A stretch of DNA of 64,000 bases from Bactericera cockerelli (Eukaryota; Arthropoda; Insecta; Hemiptera; Triozidae). The notes under the pieces are model-generated. The model was given only the letters and a program-made list of their open reading frames with translations. It did not search any database and was not told where the DNA came from. The DNA is taken from positions 22,479,185 through 22,543,184 of the forward strand of contig CM044966.1 in the NCBI GenBank assembly GCA_024516035.1, written 5' to 3'. Every line of letters starts with the position of its first letter. The stretch's first letter is position 1. Shown here piece by piece: positions 11,401 to 19,289 of the stretch. Position numbers and translations under genes: made by a program.

Positions 11401-11665
11401 TACTTGAATGTATTGGTTTTTTAATGCAATTCAAGCTGTTTTCTGTGTTATTGATAGGAATGTTTATTACTTTTTGCCCTTCATTTAAATTATTTTTATT
11501 GGTATTATTTGTGATATTTTGTTTTGAAATATTTTTAGTTTGACTAAGATAATTATGAAGGGCATATTTTAAATTGCAGGCCTCACTGACTGAGTCCCAT
11601 ACACTGTCTAAAAATATATTACCAAATTGTGAGATTATTATGTGATTCAGTTCTTTGTCAGTCAA
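8426..11665 (-). CDS. LINE ORF2: EEP endonuclease and reverse transcriptase
   Basis: 1079 aa. It nicks target DNA and copies element RNA into the nick (target-primed reverse transcription) in the nucleus. The endonuclease spans about residues 148-375: LNIES, ITEHW, IYRPP, GDLN, IDNIF and SDH match the catalytic motifs of exonuclease-endonuclease-phosphatase enzymes. The RT region has FRPISILP, FGFRKNLST, DLSRAFETLNH (motif A), GIPTGSILGP (motif B, with T where Q is usual) and FADD at 814-817 (motif C). The C-terminus holds HTYNTR, typical of CR1/L2-type elements. Residues 1-147 are a low-complexity, Asn-rich extension. It starts 26 nt after ORF1, so reinitiation or a similar mechanism is likely. 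Confidence 0.93.
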   Translation of the reverse strand: MTDKELNHIIISQFGNIFLDSVWDSVSEACNLKYALHNYLSQTKNISKQNITNNTNKNNLNEGQKVINIPINNTENSLNCIKKPIHSSRYNQTIEVDLRNGLYPQVEDANHSLDLVTKKSSKFSKPPYSDNIPKKQITKKLPIENKLSLKVFHLNIESIKNKIDLLENFLNDNKSQPSVVGITEHWLRSGDEQYCNINNYKIATSRSRSKVIRGRVYGGVMLYCKNNLPFKVLDSLDSYSVESVCEIVGIRLLDHGILVLCIYRPPNHGNFVQFCDILERVLNKFCLNTNVCICGDLNIHFHNPNDPETKIFTNILTSYGFIITIFEPTRGQNCIDNIFINFSNNNFETNVHKLGFSDHNAQTITLPIPGKNSNNVQKIIKVRPITEAGKLSLQKIVGKLDWGFVKSSHIDTGEKFKKFQNKLSDAAKLAFPEKTIKVCPSNKKSEFVFTQELKQLRSELHNLSEQYSFSPTTELARRKKDARKIYTSKLAEAKRKANDEKISRSENPNKAAWGIINQNKKNENLAEQSSLNANDFNISFQNGPLAIVNNLPSSSIEPLSLVSKVSVNHVDDNFFFFEINATTIQNVMSSLSRKKGKDYFGLNLDILLIVQDQITPVLVQLINLCFRHNVFPDCLKQSLIYPIHKKNSIDQASNFRPISILPILSKIVERIMADQIILYVSHFNLLTPSQFGFRKNLSTADAVSFFNGFIASAFNKKSYTYATLCDLSRAFETLNHSILLAKLSHYKFCNSSIKLLQSYLENRSNTVKVGDCLSDPCIVNLGIPTGSILGPLAFLLYINDLPSNLPDFAKVAIFADDTTVFVEDSDEEELLRKGSIGLTQAQVWFGSNRLHLNQEKTQSIVFGLKNISNTENPSSVRLLGLYVDPHLKWHTHTDAISGKISSRLFLLRQLQKKISPNVLRNAYFGLIHSIMSYGILLWGHSAAAKNVFILQKKSVRIISFARYRDHAKPLFIKQEILTLPSLFILQCLLHVKKNLHQFQTFENVHTYNTRNKSNLVPLQHRVNAARNGENYYGLLFYNKLSLQTRNLPYPLFKQYIESNLKTKAYYSVPEFLNDKDRTL

Positions 11666-11691
11666 GTGTGAGAAATCAGTAGGTAATTCAC

Positions 11692-13641
11692 CTACTTTGT
11701 CTGTATATATTGAAAATTTTCATTCTGTGGGTAACATGATTGTAGTAATGTGTTGTTGACATGGGGAGGCATTAAATAATGATGATGAGGCATTGTTGGT
11801 GTATTTGTGATTGAGTAGAATAAGTGTGGAGTATGACTTTGGTTGCTGATGGGAAACTGATTAATTGTGTATAGGTGAGGGTTTGAAGTATATGGTTTGG
11901 AAATGGTGTTTTGTTGACACCATGGTGGGGGGTTGATTATAGGCACTGTTTGTGAAGAAGGTATTATGTTTGCTAATGAGTGTATTTGCTCATGCTGCTG
12001 GTTCATTTTCAATGTTTGGTGAATTTCTGATTGAGATATATGTGTTGGTGTGGATTCTAAGGATTCTGGTTGAATTATTTGAGCTATATTTTTTGTGTTG
12101 TCTGGTTTATCTGTGTGATTAAAACTTGAATGCAATGAGGTTGATAAGTTATTGGGACACGAATTATGGTATTTCTCATAAATTATTTCTGGTGTCTTGC
12201 TTTGATTTCTGAGAATATTATTTCGATTCTTTAGTGTGTCATTATTCTTTGATCTTGCAGTCTGGCTTTGTGACTGGACTTTTGTTTTAGGTTTGATAAT
12301 TTTTTGGCTACTGTTGGCAGAATAGTTTATTTTGAAGTTCTCTTGTTGACTAGTATTGAATTTAACTGATTTAACTTTAATAGGATTCTTATTAAGTGAT
12401 TTATATGTTTTCTTATTTTTTGCATTTTTGTTTGTTATTATTTCTATTATTTTTGAACTTAACCATTCCTTGCTTTTTCTGGCCAGGTGAATACCATCCT
12501 GGGCTAGGTGTTGTACTTTAATAAATGAATGTGTGTTGATGATTTCTATATTGGCATGTTTACTGCAATGATGTTTAATTTTTGTGTTTAACTTTTTTAT
12601 GTTATCATTGGTGTAGTTGTCTTGGGGAGGAATTGATATCAAAATCACTTTGCATTTTAGTTCAGCAATCAGGTCAATTGATTGTTTAATTTCAGACATC
12701 TTTGCTGTGAAAAGGTCGTTGGTGCCAGCAGAAACTACCACAGTGTCCGAATTTTTGTAGTTATTTGGTAGTAGTGTATTAGATACTATTTTGAATCCAG
12801 CACCTGGCTTAAAATGGGCTTCAATATGTAGTTCAGTTGGACAGTTAGTATTTTGTTTAATTTTTTCTGAAATGTATCTAATGTGAGAATCACCTATAAG
12901 ATAACACATTGGTTTATATTTAGTGTGTTTCATAGATGAATGGGTGTTATTATTTTCCCAAGTGTTTGTTAGTGATTTTTCTTTTTCGGGGAGTATATTG
13001 TAGTTGTTACTTTTAGAATTTTCTGTAGAGGTGTTTAAACTTGTGACTGTGTGTTCTTGATAGTTCTTTGATACTTCTAAGTTACTAAAACAGGGAGTTT
13101 CTGTGGAGATATTTTTATTTTTAGCTATATCCTTTTTTGTGTTTAATTTTTTTTCAATTATTGTCAACCTTTCAGTGTTGGTTTTTATTTGTTCATTCTG
13201 AGTATTAATAATTGTATAGAGGTTTGATGCATCTTCCTTCAGCTTGGATAGAGTTGCAGCTTGCTGTTTAGACCATACTGTGTTTGTGTTGGCATGGAAA
13301 TTGAAATTGTTATGCAGACTCTCTTCAAGTTCATTTGTAAAATTAAGTTGGTAGTTTATTTTATTCATTTGTGTGTTCATGTAAGGCTCACTGTAGTCTA
13401 ACATGGACACATTAGTACTTGAAATATTCATGCATTCTGTTTCTGTGGGTCTTTTTTCAGTTTCACTATTTTTTGTAGATATTTTTATTTTCTTTTTTAG
13501 TTCATCGATAACATCATTTAATTCTTCTATGGTTTTTTGTAATATATTGATAACAGTTTTTGATTCTTCCTTGTCATTTTTTAGTGTTTCAATAAGATTT
13601 TCCAATGAGATTTTATCATTGTCTTTTTCTTCCACATTCAT
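11692..13641 (-). CDS. LINE ORF1: coiled coil with SGNH esterase domain
   Basis: 649 aa from the first ATG in frame. Residues 1-60 and about 140-170 are heptad-rich coiled coil. An SGNH/GDSL hydrolase-like domain spans about 245-400: CYLIGDSHIR (block I), VSAGTNDL (block III) and DGIHL (block V) keep the Ser, Asn, Asp and His of the family. The rest is Asn/Ser/Pro-rich. ORF1 products of CR1-type elements bind element RNA, and the esterase domain is a known variant whose substrate is unclear. The open frame continues upstream of the ATG to about 13772 with more coiled coil, so the true N-terminus is probably longer and lost. Confidence 0.85.
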   Translation of the reverse strand: MNVEEKDNDKISLENLIETLKNDKEESKTVINILQKTIEELNDVIDELKKKIKISTKNSETEKRPTETECMNISSTNVSMLDYSEPYMNTQMNKINYQLNFTNELEESLHNNFNFHANTNTVWSKQQAATLSKLKEDASNLYTIINTQNEQIKTNTERLTIIEKKLNTKKDIAKNKNISTETPCFSNLEVSKNYQEHTVTSLNTSTENSKSNNYNILPEKEKSLTNTWENNNTHSSMKHTKYKPMCYLIGDSHIRYISEKIKQNTNCPTELHIEAHFKPGAGFKIVSNTLLPNNYKNSDTVVVSAGTNDLFTAKMSEIKQSIDLIAELKCKVILISIPPQDNYTNDNIKKLNTKIKHHCSKHANIEIINTHSFIKVQHLAQDGIHLARKSKEWLSSKIIEIITNKNAKNKKTYKSLNKNPIKVKSVKFNTSQQENFKINYSANSSQKIIKPKTKVQSQSQTARSKNNDTLKNRNNILRNQSKTPEIIYEKYHNSCPNNLSTSLHSSFNHTDKPDNTKNIAQIIQPESLESTPTHISQSEIHQTLKMNQQHEQIHSLANIIPSSQTVPIINPPPWCQQNTISKPYTSNPHLYTINQFPISNQSHTPHLFYSITNTPTMPHHHYLMPPHVNNTLLQSCYPQNENFQYIQTK

Positions 13642-13776
13642 CTCAAGTTTATGAATGCGTGCCTTATTCAGAGAAGCTTGATCTATAAGTGCTGTAATTT
13701 TTTCTTCGTTTTCTGATATAGTTTGTTTAAATTCATTAATTTGTTTGATTGTAGGTATGTGATATTTTATTATTTA

Positions 13777-14032
13777 CTAGCCGTTTGCCCGTGCTTTGCA
13801 ACGGGACTAAATCTCAAATTTACTAAGGCATGGCCGTACTGCTGGACAGCAATGCCTTTTTGAACTTTTTATAATTTTTCTAGACAAAGCGATAATGGTT
13901 TTGGGGGGGTCAATTCTGAGACATTTTTCGCTATCTCTTACCGTTTTGGCTAAACAACTCCGGACAAACAAACAAACAAACAAACAAACAAACATAGGTA
14001 GGTAGTCCCTTTTTCTGTTTTATATATAGAGA
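13777..14032 (-). mobile_element. Non-autonomous Helitron
   Basis: On the minus strand it begins TCTCTATATATAAAACAG and ends with a hairpin (CCCGTTGCAAAGCACGGG) shortly before CTAG, inserted between A and T. TC start, 3' hairpin, CTRR end and A|T target are the defining Helitron signs. It holds a CAAA run (about 13965-13994). The left edge coincides with the end of LINE sequence. Confidence 0.8.
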
Positions 14033-14470
14033 TCTTAGGAGCCAAATAAGAATGGCTTAGTATGGGTCCTCTGTAAAAAAAAAAAAAAAAAAAAATATAT
14101 GAAAAATAAAACAAATGATTTATTATTATCATGAACATGTATTTTTGTTTTCACATTTGATACATTAGAAGGGACAATAATTCAGTCCTATTCGTTAATT
14201 TTGAAATTATTATTATTATTTCATAAACATTAATATTTTTTAACAATATTTTAATTCTAATTATGGTAGCTATCATACGAGTATATCATACTCTAAACTT
14301 AATAAGTAGTTTTCAATGTAAACTTAATTACTACTAACAACGACGCCGACTATTTTTTTTTTTTTTTGCATTGGTAGGAAAGGCCATTCCTTACAGCCAA
14401 AGGGTTCTAATTAATTATATTATTAAAGGTTATTAAATCCAAACTAAAATTACAATGAATACATAAGACG
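14033..14470. other. No gene recognised; A/T runs
   Basis: AT-rich, with an A-run near 14080 and a T-run near 14360. It is the stretch downstream of gene B; no clear AATAAA was found close to the B stop. Confidence 0.45.
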
Positions 14471-14474
14471 CCGA

Positions 14475-14656
14475 CTATAAGAGTATGCTTCCTAGTAGTC
14501 CTAGTATGAATCTTCCAGTTGTGTTTGTGGGTTTACTCAAGTTCTTGTGGTCTTGGGCCACGCCCACGTCAGCAACTGCTACTGGCGGTGATGCGGATGG
14601 GCTGGTTGGTTTGGTAGTCAGCGCAGGATCTACACTAGCCGCTTCGGAACTGTAGG
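14475..14656 (-). CDS. Gene B exon 2: short secreted NTTGRF-type protein
   Basis: The exon begins after acceptor AAATTTTCAG and joins exon 1 (16279-16324) in phase 1 to give a 75-aa precursor. The mature part starts AYSSEAAS, then a Ser/Pro/Ala-rich stretch, then AQDHKNLSK and PTNTTGRF followed by ILGLLGSILL and the stop. It has one module where C and D have two, and its end is shorter. Two N-glycosylation sequons (NLS, NTT) precede the hydrophobic tail. There are no cysteines after the signal peptide. I do not recognise the family; an amphipathic or membrane-active peptide is an inference only. The gene lies antisense within the proposed intron of gene F. Confidence 0.72.
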
Positions 14657-14699
14657 CTGAAAATTTCAAATAAAAAAATCAATATACGTAAAAAAAACA

Positions 14700-14804
14700 A
14701 TACTCCCTATAATTGCCATAGGCAATAACCCCGCCCTTTAGTTATGACGTATGTTTTCATATATTTTCTATTCTTTTTCATTTTTATTGTATATTATATT
14801 GTTT

Positions 14805-14837
<33 letters not shown>

Positions 14838-14905
14838 CATTATAAAATAATTATTTGTATTGTAATAATGTCAATTTATATCTAATAAAGTGTTGTATAA
14901 TAATA
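14700..14905 (-). repeat. Repeat G, in intron of gene B
   Basis: It carries ATTGCCATAGGCAATAACC and GCCCTTTAGTTA, then TAATTATTTGTATTGTA. The same block occurs at 24.15, 28.3, 40.4 and 41.4 kb (plus strand), with shorter pieces at 15.95, 35.15, 45.5 and 50.3 kb. It includes a long T-run. Confidence 0.7.
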
Positions 14906-14924
14906 ATATAATTGTTTGTAAGGG

Positions 14925-15110
14925 ATACCTTCCGGTGCGCTCGTGTTGACCCAGCACCTATATGGGAAGTATTGTGTCACTTCTCACCCATCAGAGGGGA
15001 GGCATACTACGGGATGCGCGGGCTACAACACAGACCACAAGCGTCTACAGTAGCTAGCTGCTATTTCATGGCTACGCAATAAAAAAGGCTGTGAAACACT
15101 CATCTCTGAA
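14925..15110 (+). repeat. SINE-D 3' body
   Basis: Contains GGTGCGCTCGTGTTGACCC, AAGTATTGTGTCACTTCTC and ACCACAAGCGTCTACAGTAG. The tRNA head is missing. Confidence 0.75.
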
Positions 15111-15139
15111 AAGAAAAAAAAAAAAATACCTTATGGGAA

Positions 15140-15275
15140 AACAACCCCTGTAGCTTCAACGATAAGGCGATGGACTTGTAACCTCGGTGGTTCACCTACC
15201 GGTATTAGGGTGGATTTATTAAAGGGAGTTTGAGTAGTTGTGATATCACGTAAGTGATTAACACAATATGATAAA
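15140..15275 (+). repeat. SINE-C (tRNA-derived)
   Basis: The head matches GATAAGGCGATGGACTTGTA, then CGGTGGTTCACC in the B-box place, then TTGAGTAGTTGTGATATCAC. Copies occur at 31.2, 40.3, 48.0 (minus) and 55.1, 58.3 kb (plus). Confidence 0.7.
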
Positions 15276-15307
15276 TAACTATGGGTTAAGAATGGCAATG
15301 AAAATAA

Positions 15308-15920
15308 GTTTTACTTCCGATGAATTTCTAATATTAAAGACGGAAAAGTGGGTTCGCTTTTTGTAACAAAAATATATTTTTGCTCTGATTTAATTTTTTT
15401 TCATATTTCTGGACGTTTCATAACCTCCTAAGCAACTTTGGTTTTGTGTCTGTCTGTCTGTCTGTTTAAAAAAAATTATCTCGCAAATCTCGGAAACTAC
15501 GGAACGGATCTAAATAAAATTTTGCACAATTATAGATGACGTGTTGTAGATGGTCCCATATTAATTTCATCAACTGCGCACTAGAAATTCTGGGTGAAAG
15601 AGCCCATGCGTCTGACCACTAACTTTTTACTTATACGCTTACATCTCGTAAACGGTACACCTAATTTTCATGAAATTTTGTATCTATATGCGAATTAGCC
15701 TTTCTTAATAGGCCATTAATTATAGTTTTCTACTATGATTAAGCTCTGATATTTAAGAAAATCCAAAAAATTGGACAAGAAAGTCGTCTACAACATGCCG
15801 ATACAGATTTTTTTGTAGAATTTAGAATGTAGGGAAAACGGTATTCTACCATTTAAAACAAATTTGAACAAAATATGTTTAGCGGTTAAAGAGATACAAG
15901 TGATTTAGTAGAACAAAAAC
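15308..15920 (-). repeat. Dispersed repeat family 1, copy 3
   Basis: Starts with ACTTCCGATGAATTTCTAAT, has GTCTGTCTGTCTGT, and ends with GAGATACAAGTGATTTAGTA. Minus orientation, like copy 2. Confidence 0.75.
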
Positions 15921-16009
15921 AAGATAAACAACATCGATAAAATATATACCTAACTAAGATGTCCTAACTAAAGAGCGGGGTTATTGCCTATGGCAATCTC
16001 TTCTACCCA

Positions 16010-16011
<2 letters not shown>

Positions 16012-16050
<39 letters not shown>

Positions 16051-16270
16051 TGACGTACTAAGACGTACTAAATTTTTTATTTTTTTAAACAAAGTTTTTT
16101 AAATAAATCATACCTAGACCTGTCATCAATAAATGAAACTCTGTTTGGAATGTGAGAGTAAAGTTACTCTTTAGTATCATTCTTGCAGAATAAGCAGAGT
16201 ATTGAATTGCATTGCATTGTATTGTATTGTTTTATATTGTATAGAGTTGTTGTATTGTATTGTAAAAAGA
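16012..16270. repeat. T-run and (TTGTA)n next to the gene B donor
   Basis: A T-run at about 16014-16045, then TTGCA/TTGTA pentamers from about 16205 to 16265. The pentamers end about 10 bp from the gene B 5' splice site. Confidence 0.8.
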
Positions 16271-16278
16271 AAACTTAC

Positions 16279-16324
16279 CCAGACAGGCAAACACCACAAC
16301 CAAACTGACGAGAGCGATCTTCAT
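16279..16324 (-). CDS. Gene B exon 1: signal peptide
   Basis: 46 nt coding MKIALVSLVVVFACL plus one base, with donor G|GTAAGT. Identical in peptide to gene A exon 1. The intron to exon 2 is 1622 bp. Confidence 0.75.
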
Positions 16325-16334
16325 TGTTATTAGA

Positions 16335-16390
16335 ACGAAGATAAGTGACTATGATACCAAAGGTAAGTTGTGACTATGATCCCAAAGTAA
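16335..16390 (-). repeat. Two copies of the 22-bp leader unit (gene B)
   Basis: GATAAGTGACTATGATACC and a second diverged copy lie between the ATG and the TATA box, in what would be the 5' UTR. Confidence 0.6.
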
Positions 16391-16424
16391 ATTAACAATG
16401 AATTCACTGGAGGTAAGCTAAGTC

Positions 16425-16430
16425 TTTATA
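16425..16430 (-). promoter_or_regulatory. TATA box of gene B
   Basis: ATATAAAGAC in transcript sense, 101 nt upstream of the ATG, at the place matching A, C and D. Confidence 0.6.
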
Positions 16431-16609
16431 TTGTTGGTTTTCTTTTTGTTGACCAATGGTCTGACGTAATGTTATGAAAAAAGTTTTATTGTAAATTTAC
16501 TGATAATAAATATTGATATTTTTTATTGATCAAGCAGTAAACAGTAAATATTAAAATTGGTCAATAAAGAAGATTTTTATTATTAGAGAGACAGTAATAA
16601 TAATATCGC

Positions 16610-16800
16610 CTTATTTATACTGCCCGATTAAGACTAGTAAAGTCCCATTATTCCAGCAGTAAGCCCAAGACGTATTATTATGTGTTAAAAATCCCAAATG
16701 AGAGGATAACTTGTCATGTCCCGGCTGGGTTTTGAACCCGTAACCTCTGGAATCTCTGGATTCACAGAGTGCCGCCTTTACCACTGAGCTACCGGCATAG
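16610..16800 (-). repeat. SINE-F, minus strand
   Basis: Tail TTATTTATACTGCCCGATTA is followed by the head with GGGTTTTGAACCCGTAACC. Reverse orientation of the 6.3-kb copy. Confidence 0.8.
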
Positions 16801-16854
16801 AGAGTAGAATATATTTCAAGAACCTGCTTACTTAACTTTAAGAAACGTACTTAA

Positions 16855-17125
16855 AGCGTACGAATAGCTCAGTGGTTAAGCACTTGCTTGCCATGCGGAA
16901 GGTCCCGGGTTCGAACCCCCGTGCCGACAAAAAATTTTATTCAAAATTTGGTTACGGCACTCGTGTTAACCCAGGACCTAAATTGGAAGTATTGTGTCAC
17001 TTCTCGCCCATCAGAAGGGAGGTATACTACGGGATGGGCGGGCTACAACACAGACCACAAGCGTCTACAGTAGCTCCTGTTTCATGGCTACCAAAAAAAA
17101 GGTTGTGAAACACTTATCTCTTTTA
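16855..17125 (+). repeat. SINE-D, full-length tRNA-derived copy
   Basis: The head is a good tRNA mimic: AATAGCTCAGTGGTTAAGC (A box) and GGTCCCGGGTTCGAACCCCC (B box). The body holds AAGTATTGTGTCACTTCTCG and ACAGACCACAAGCGTCTAC. Other copies lie at 38.8 and 42.4 kb, and tails at 14.9 and 58.7 kb. Confidence 0.85.
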
Positions 17126-17154
17126 AAAAAAAAGAGTTGAAAAAATGACACAGC

Positions 17155-17600
17155 ACAGCAGAAGTCTGGCTGGAGGACTATAAACAGGGAGGAGACCAGC
17201 AGTCTGGCTGGGGTAATATAAACAGGGAGGAGACCAGCACTCTGGCTGGGGGATTATAAACAGGGAGTAGACCAGCAGTCTGGCTGGGGGACTATAAACA
17301 GGGAGTAGACCAGCAGTCTGGCTAGGGGAATAGAAACAGGAGGAGACCAGCAGTCTGGCTGGCAGAATAGAAACAGGGAGTAGACCAGCAGTCTGGCTGG
17401 GGGACTATAAACAGGGAGTAGACCAGTAGTCTGGCAGGGGGGCTATAAACAGTGAGTAGATCAGCAGTCTGGCTGGGGGAATAGAAACAGGGAGTAGACC
17501 AGCATTGGCTTGGTTCTGGGGGACTATAAACAGGGAGTAGACCAGCAATCTGACTGGGGGACTATGAACAGGGAGTAGATCAGCATTGGCTTGGTTCTGG
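17155..17600 (+). repeat. 38-39-bp minisatellite
   Basis: About 11 units containing CAGTCTGGCTGGGGGACTAT and AAACAGGGAGTAGACC. It is a tandem expansion of the start of a dispersed repeat seen singly at 1.4, 28.2 and 30.6 kb. Confidence 0.85.
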
Positions 17601-17735
17601 GGGCCCTCGTCAATTATTAGCCTCCTTGTAAAGACAGTGGTAGAAGTGCTGAGTCATTCCTCCACTGTCTGGCTACCATCGTTCACGATGACGCCACTCT
17701 ATGATGATGATGATGAATCTACACTCACCGGGAAA
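17600..17735 (+). repeat. Body of the same dispersed repeat
   Basis: GTCATTCCTCCACTGTCTGG then CTACCATCGTTCACGATGAC and a GATGATGAT run. Matching copies: 28120-28260 (minus) and 30570-30720 (plus). Confidence 0.75.
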
Positions 17736-17757
17736 ATTAACCGGACACTTGTTGTTT

Positions 17758-18060
17758 TTGCATTTGACTTCATGTATAATGTATATCCGGATGGACTAAA
17801 TTTGACATAACTTTTTTTGCGATTAAAATTTCCTAGGAATTTTTCTTTTGTTAGAAAAGTAACAGTATGGAGATTAATACTAAACAGATTTTTTTTTTTT
17901 TTTAACTAATCGGTAATTTTTTTCACGTAAAAAAACATAACATAGGTACCTGAAAACATGTGTCTTCTGTTCAGTATTAATCTCCATACTCTTCGTTTTC
18001 TATCAAAGCATTAAAAGCTTCAAATTTTCAACTATATACATAACATATAGTCAAATGATG
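17758..18060. repeat. Imperfect inverted repeat ahead of gene F exon 2
   Basis: Outer arms CATTTGACTTCATGTAT and ATACATAACATATAGTCAAATG pair imperfectly. Inner arms AGTATGGAGATTAATACT and AGTATTAATCTCCATACT pair perfectly. This is a MITE-like fold-back ending about 25 bp before the splice acceptor. Confidence 0.6.
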
Positions 18061-18084
18061 AGTATATAATAACGTGATTTTCAG

Positions 18085-18749
18085 ACAAGAGCAATGGAGA
18101 AAAGGGATTGTCCATTAAGAATAAAAACAATGAAATTGTCAGAACTAAACTAGCAAAAAAAATCAGCACCATAATACAAAACCATCTGAATGGAACCTAT
18201 ATGGAAAATTTTATCAAACGTCATATGATTGAGCTAGCAAAGGTACACAATCTAATCTTCGAAGGTCTAAACACAACCAACATCAATGATTCCAAACATG
18301 AACTTAAAATTTTGAACACAATCTTTCATACCAGCAAAACTGTGTCTGAAATCAAGCAGTTTGCACAAGAGTTTGCAGATGATGTCATACAGGAAGCAAT
18401 CCAGGATCTGACCAAGGAAAATAAATTAAAGAAGAAAATAGACATTGAAGACTTGAAGAGACACCTCGCTACCGACATTGAGGAAGTACTTCTAAACAAT
18501 CTCAATGAAGCCAGTCTAACAGATATTACAAAGAAAACCCTAATCAGTGTCATGCAAGAGAAGAAAGTAATAATAGGTCCAGTGAAAGACACCTCGGCTA
18601 GGTGGTTTAGAAAAATTATTGGGAAAGCAGTAGGTAAAATTGTCAAAACAGTAATCCATAAAGTCACAAAAGCAGTAACCCGAAAAACAATCGACAAAAT
18701 AGTAGATAAAAAAGATAAACATAAAAAATCAATTGCATTAAAACAATAG
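18085..18749 (+). CDS. Gene F exon 2: long secreted protein with cationic tail
   Basis: The exon starts after GTGATTTTCAG and continues the frame of exon 1 (G+AC = Asp), giving 238 aa. The N-terminal part matches gene E closely: RTKLAKKISTIIQNHLNGTY here and RSKLLKKISTVVHNHLNGSY in E, then IELAKVHNL and FEGLNTT. Sequons lie at N53 (NGT), N80 (NTT) and N85 (NDS). The middle is helical and charged. From residue 190, ARWFRKIIGKAVGKIVKTVI starts a strongly basic amphipathic stretch to the end; TSARWF sits where E has TNTTGRF. There are no cysteines in the mature part. The product is probably secreted, and its function is unknown. A membrane-binding or antimicrobial tail is an inference from charge and amphipathicity alone. 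Confidence 0.8.
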
Positions 18750-19285
18750 CAATTTCAAGTGGTGGGGTGACGAATCGGATGATTAAATGGTGGTGAAGAG
18801 ACCTGTGATGAAATGACTATATGGTTAGAATCGACACTAAATTAGTGGTTCTGTGAACTGTACGCCTCACACAGATTAAACTATCGCATTATAAATGTTA
18901 AACAAGCATTAGGACATCGAAACCTTTCATTCAATACCCCACTCGATAGGTTTGAATTAAAAATATCAACCGGCCATTTTTTTGGACCTTTTTCGATTTT
19001 TTATTACAGTGCGGCCCCCTTTGCTTTCAGGATCACCGATTTTTCTGCTGATCTAAAATGTATCTTCTCAACGACTCTACAAAATTTTAGGAGCCTTGCT
19101 TTATTCAATAAAAATAGAAAAATCGTTTTCAATTTTCACCTAAACGGCCCCCATTTGGCCCTGAGTGGCCCGAATCGAGCCAAAAAGTATAGGTAAAATT
19201 TTAGGGTTCAATAAACATGTATTTAACAATTTTTAAAAATCCGGTCGAGAGTTATCGCGAAACAGACAGAGCCACAGACATACAA
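18750..19285 (+). other. Presumed 3' region of gene F; no further gene
   Basis: A candidate polyadenylation signal, CAATAAAAAT, lies near 19106, about 360 nt past the stop. GC-richer patches (GGCCCCC, GGCCCTGAGTGGCCC) resemble fragments of repeats. Nothing else was recognised. Confidence 0.4.
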
Positions 19286-19289
19286 ATAA

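Larger units (their letters stand above)
8226..13776 (-). mobile_element. CR1-group non-LTR retrotransposon, both ORFs open
   Basis: On the minus strand the order is ORF1 (coiled coil plus SGNH esterase), a 26-nt gap, ORF2 (endonuclease plus reverse transcriptase), and a short 3' UTR with AATAAA at 8254-8259 and a TTTGG-repeat tail at 8231-8250. A microsatellite-like 3' tail and an esterase ORF1 are known for CR1-group elements. The 5' end is cut: the coiled-coil frame stays open without a start up to a stop near 13770, where a Helitron abuts. Both long ORFs lack stops, so the insertion is young, but 5' truncation probably makes it immobile. Confidence 0.85.

Noticed and set aside
16860..16930. 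Possible tRNA gene
   Set aside because: A and B boxes are good, but the unit continues into a SINE body repeated at other sites. The same applies to the tRNA-like heads of SINE-A, B, C, E and F.
18326..18722. Minus-strand frames of 60-123 codons
   Set aside because: Shadows of gene F exon 2 on the other strand.
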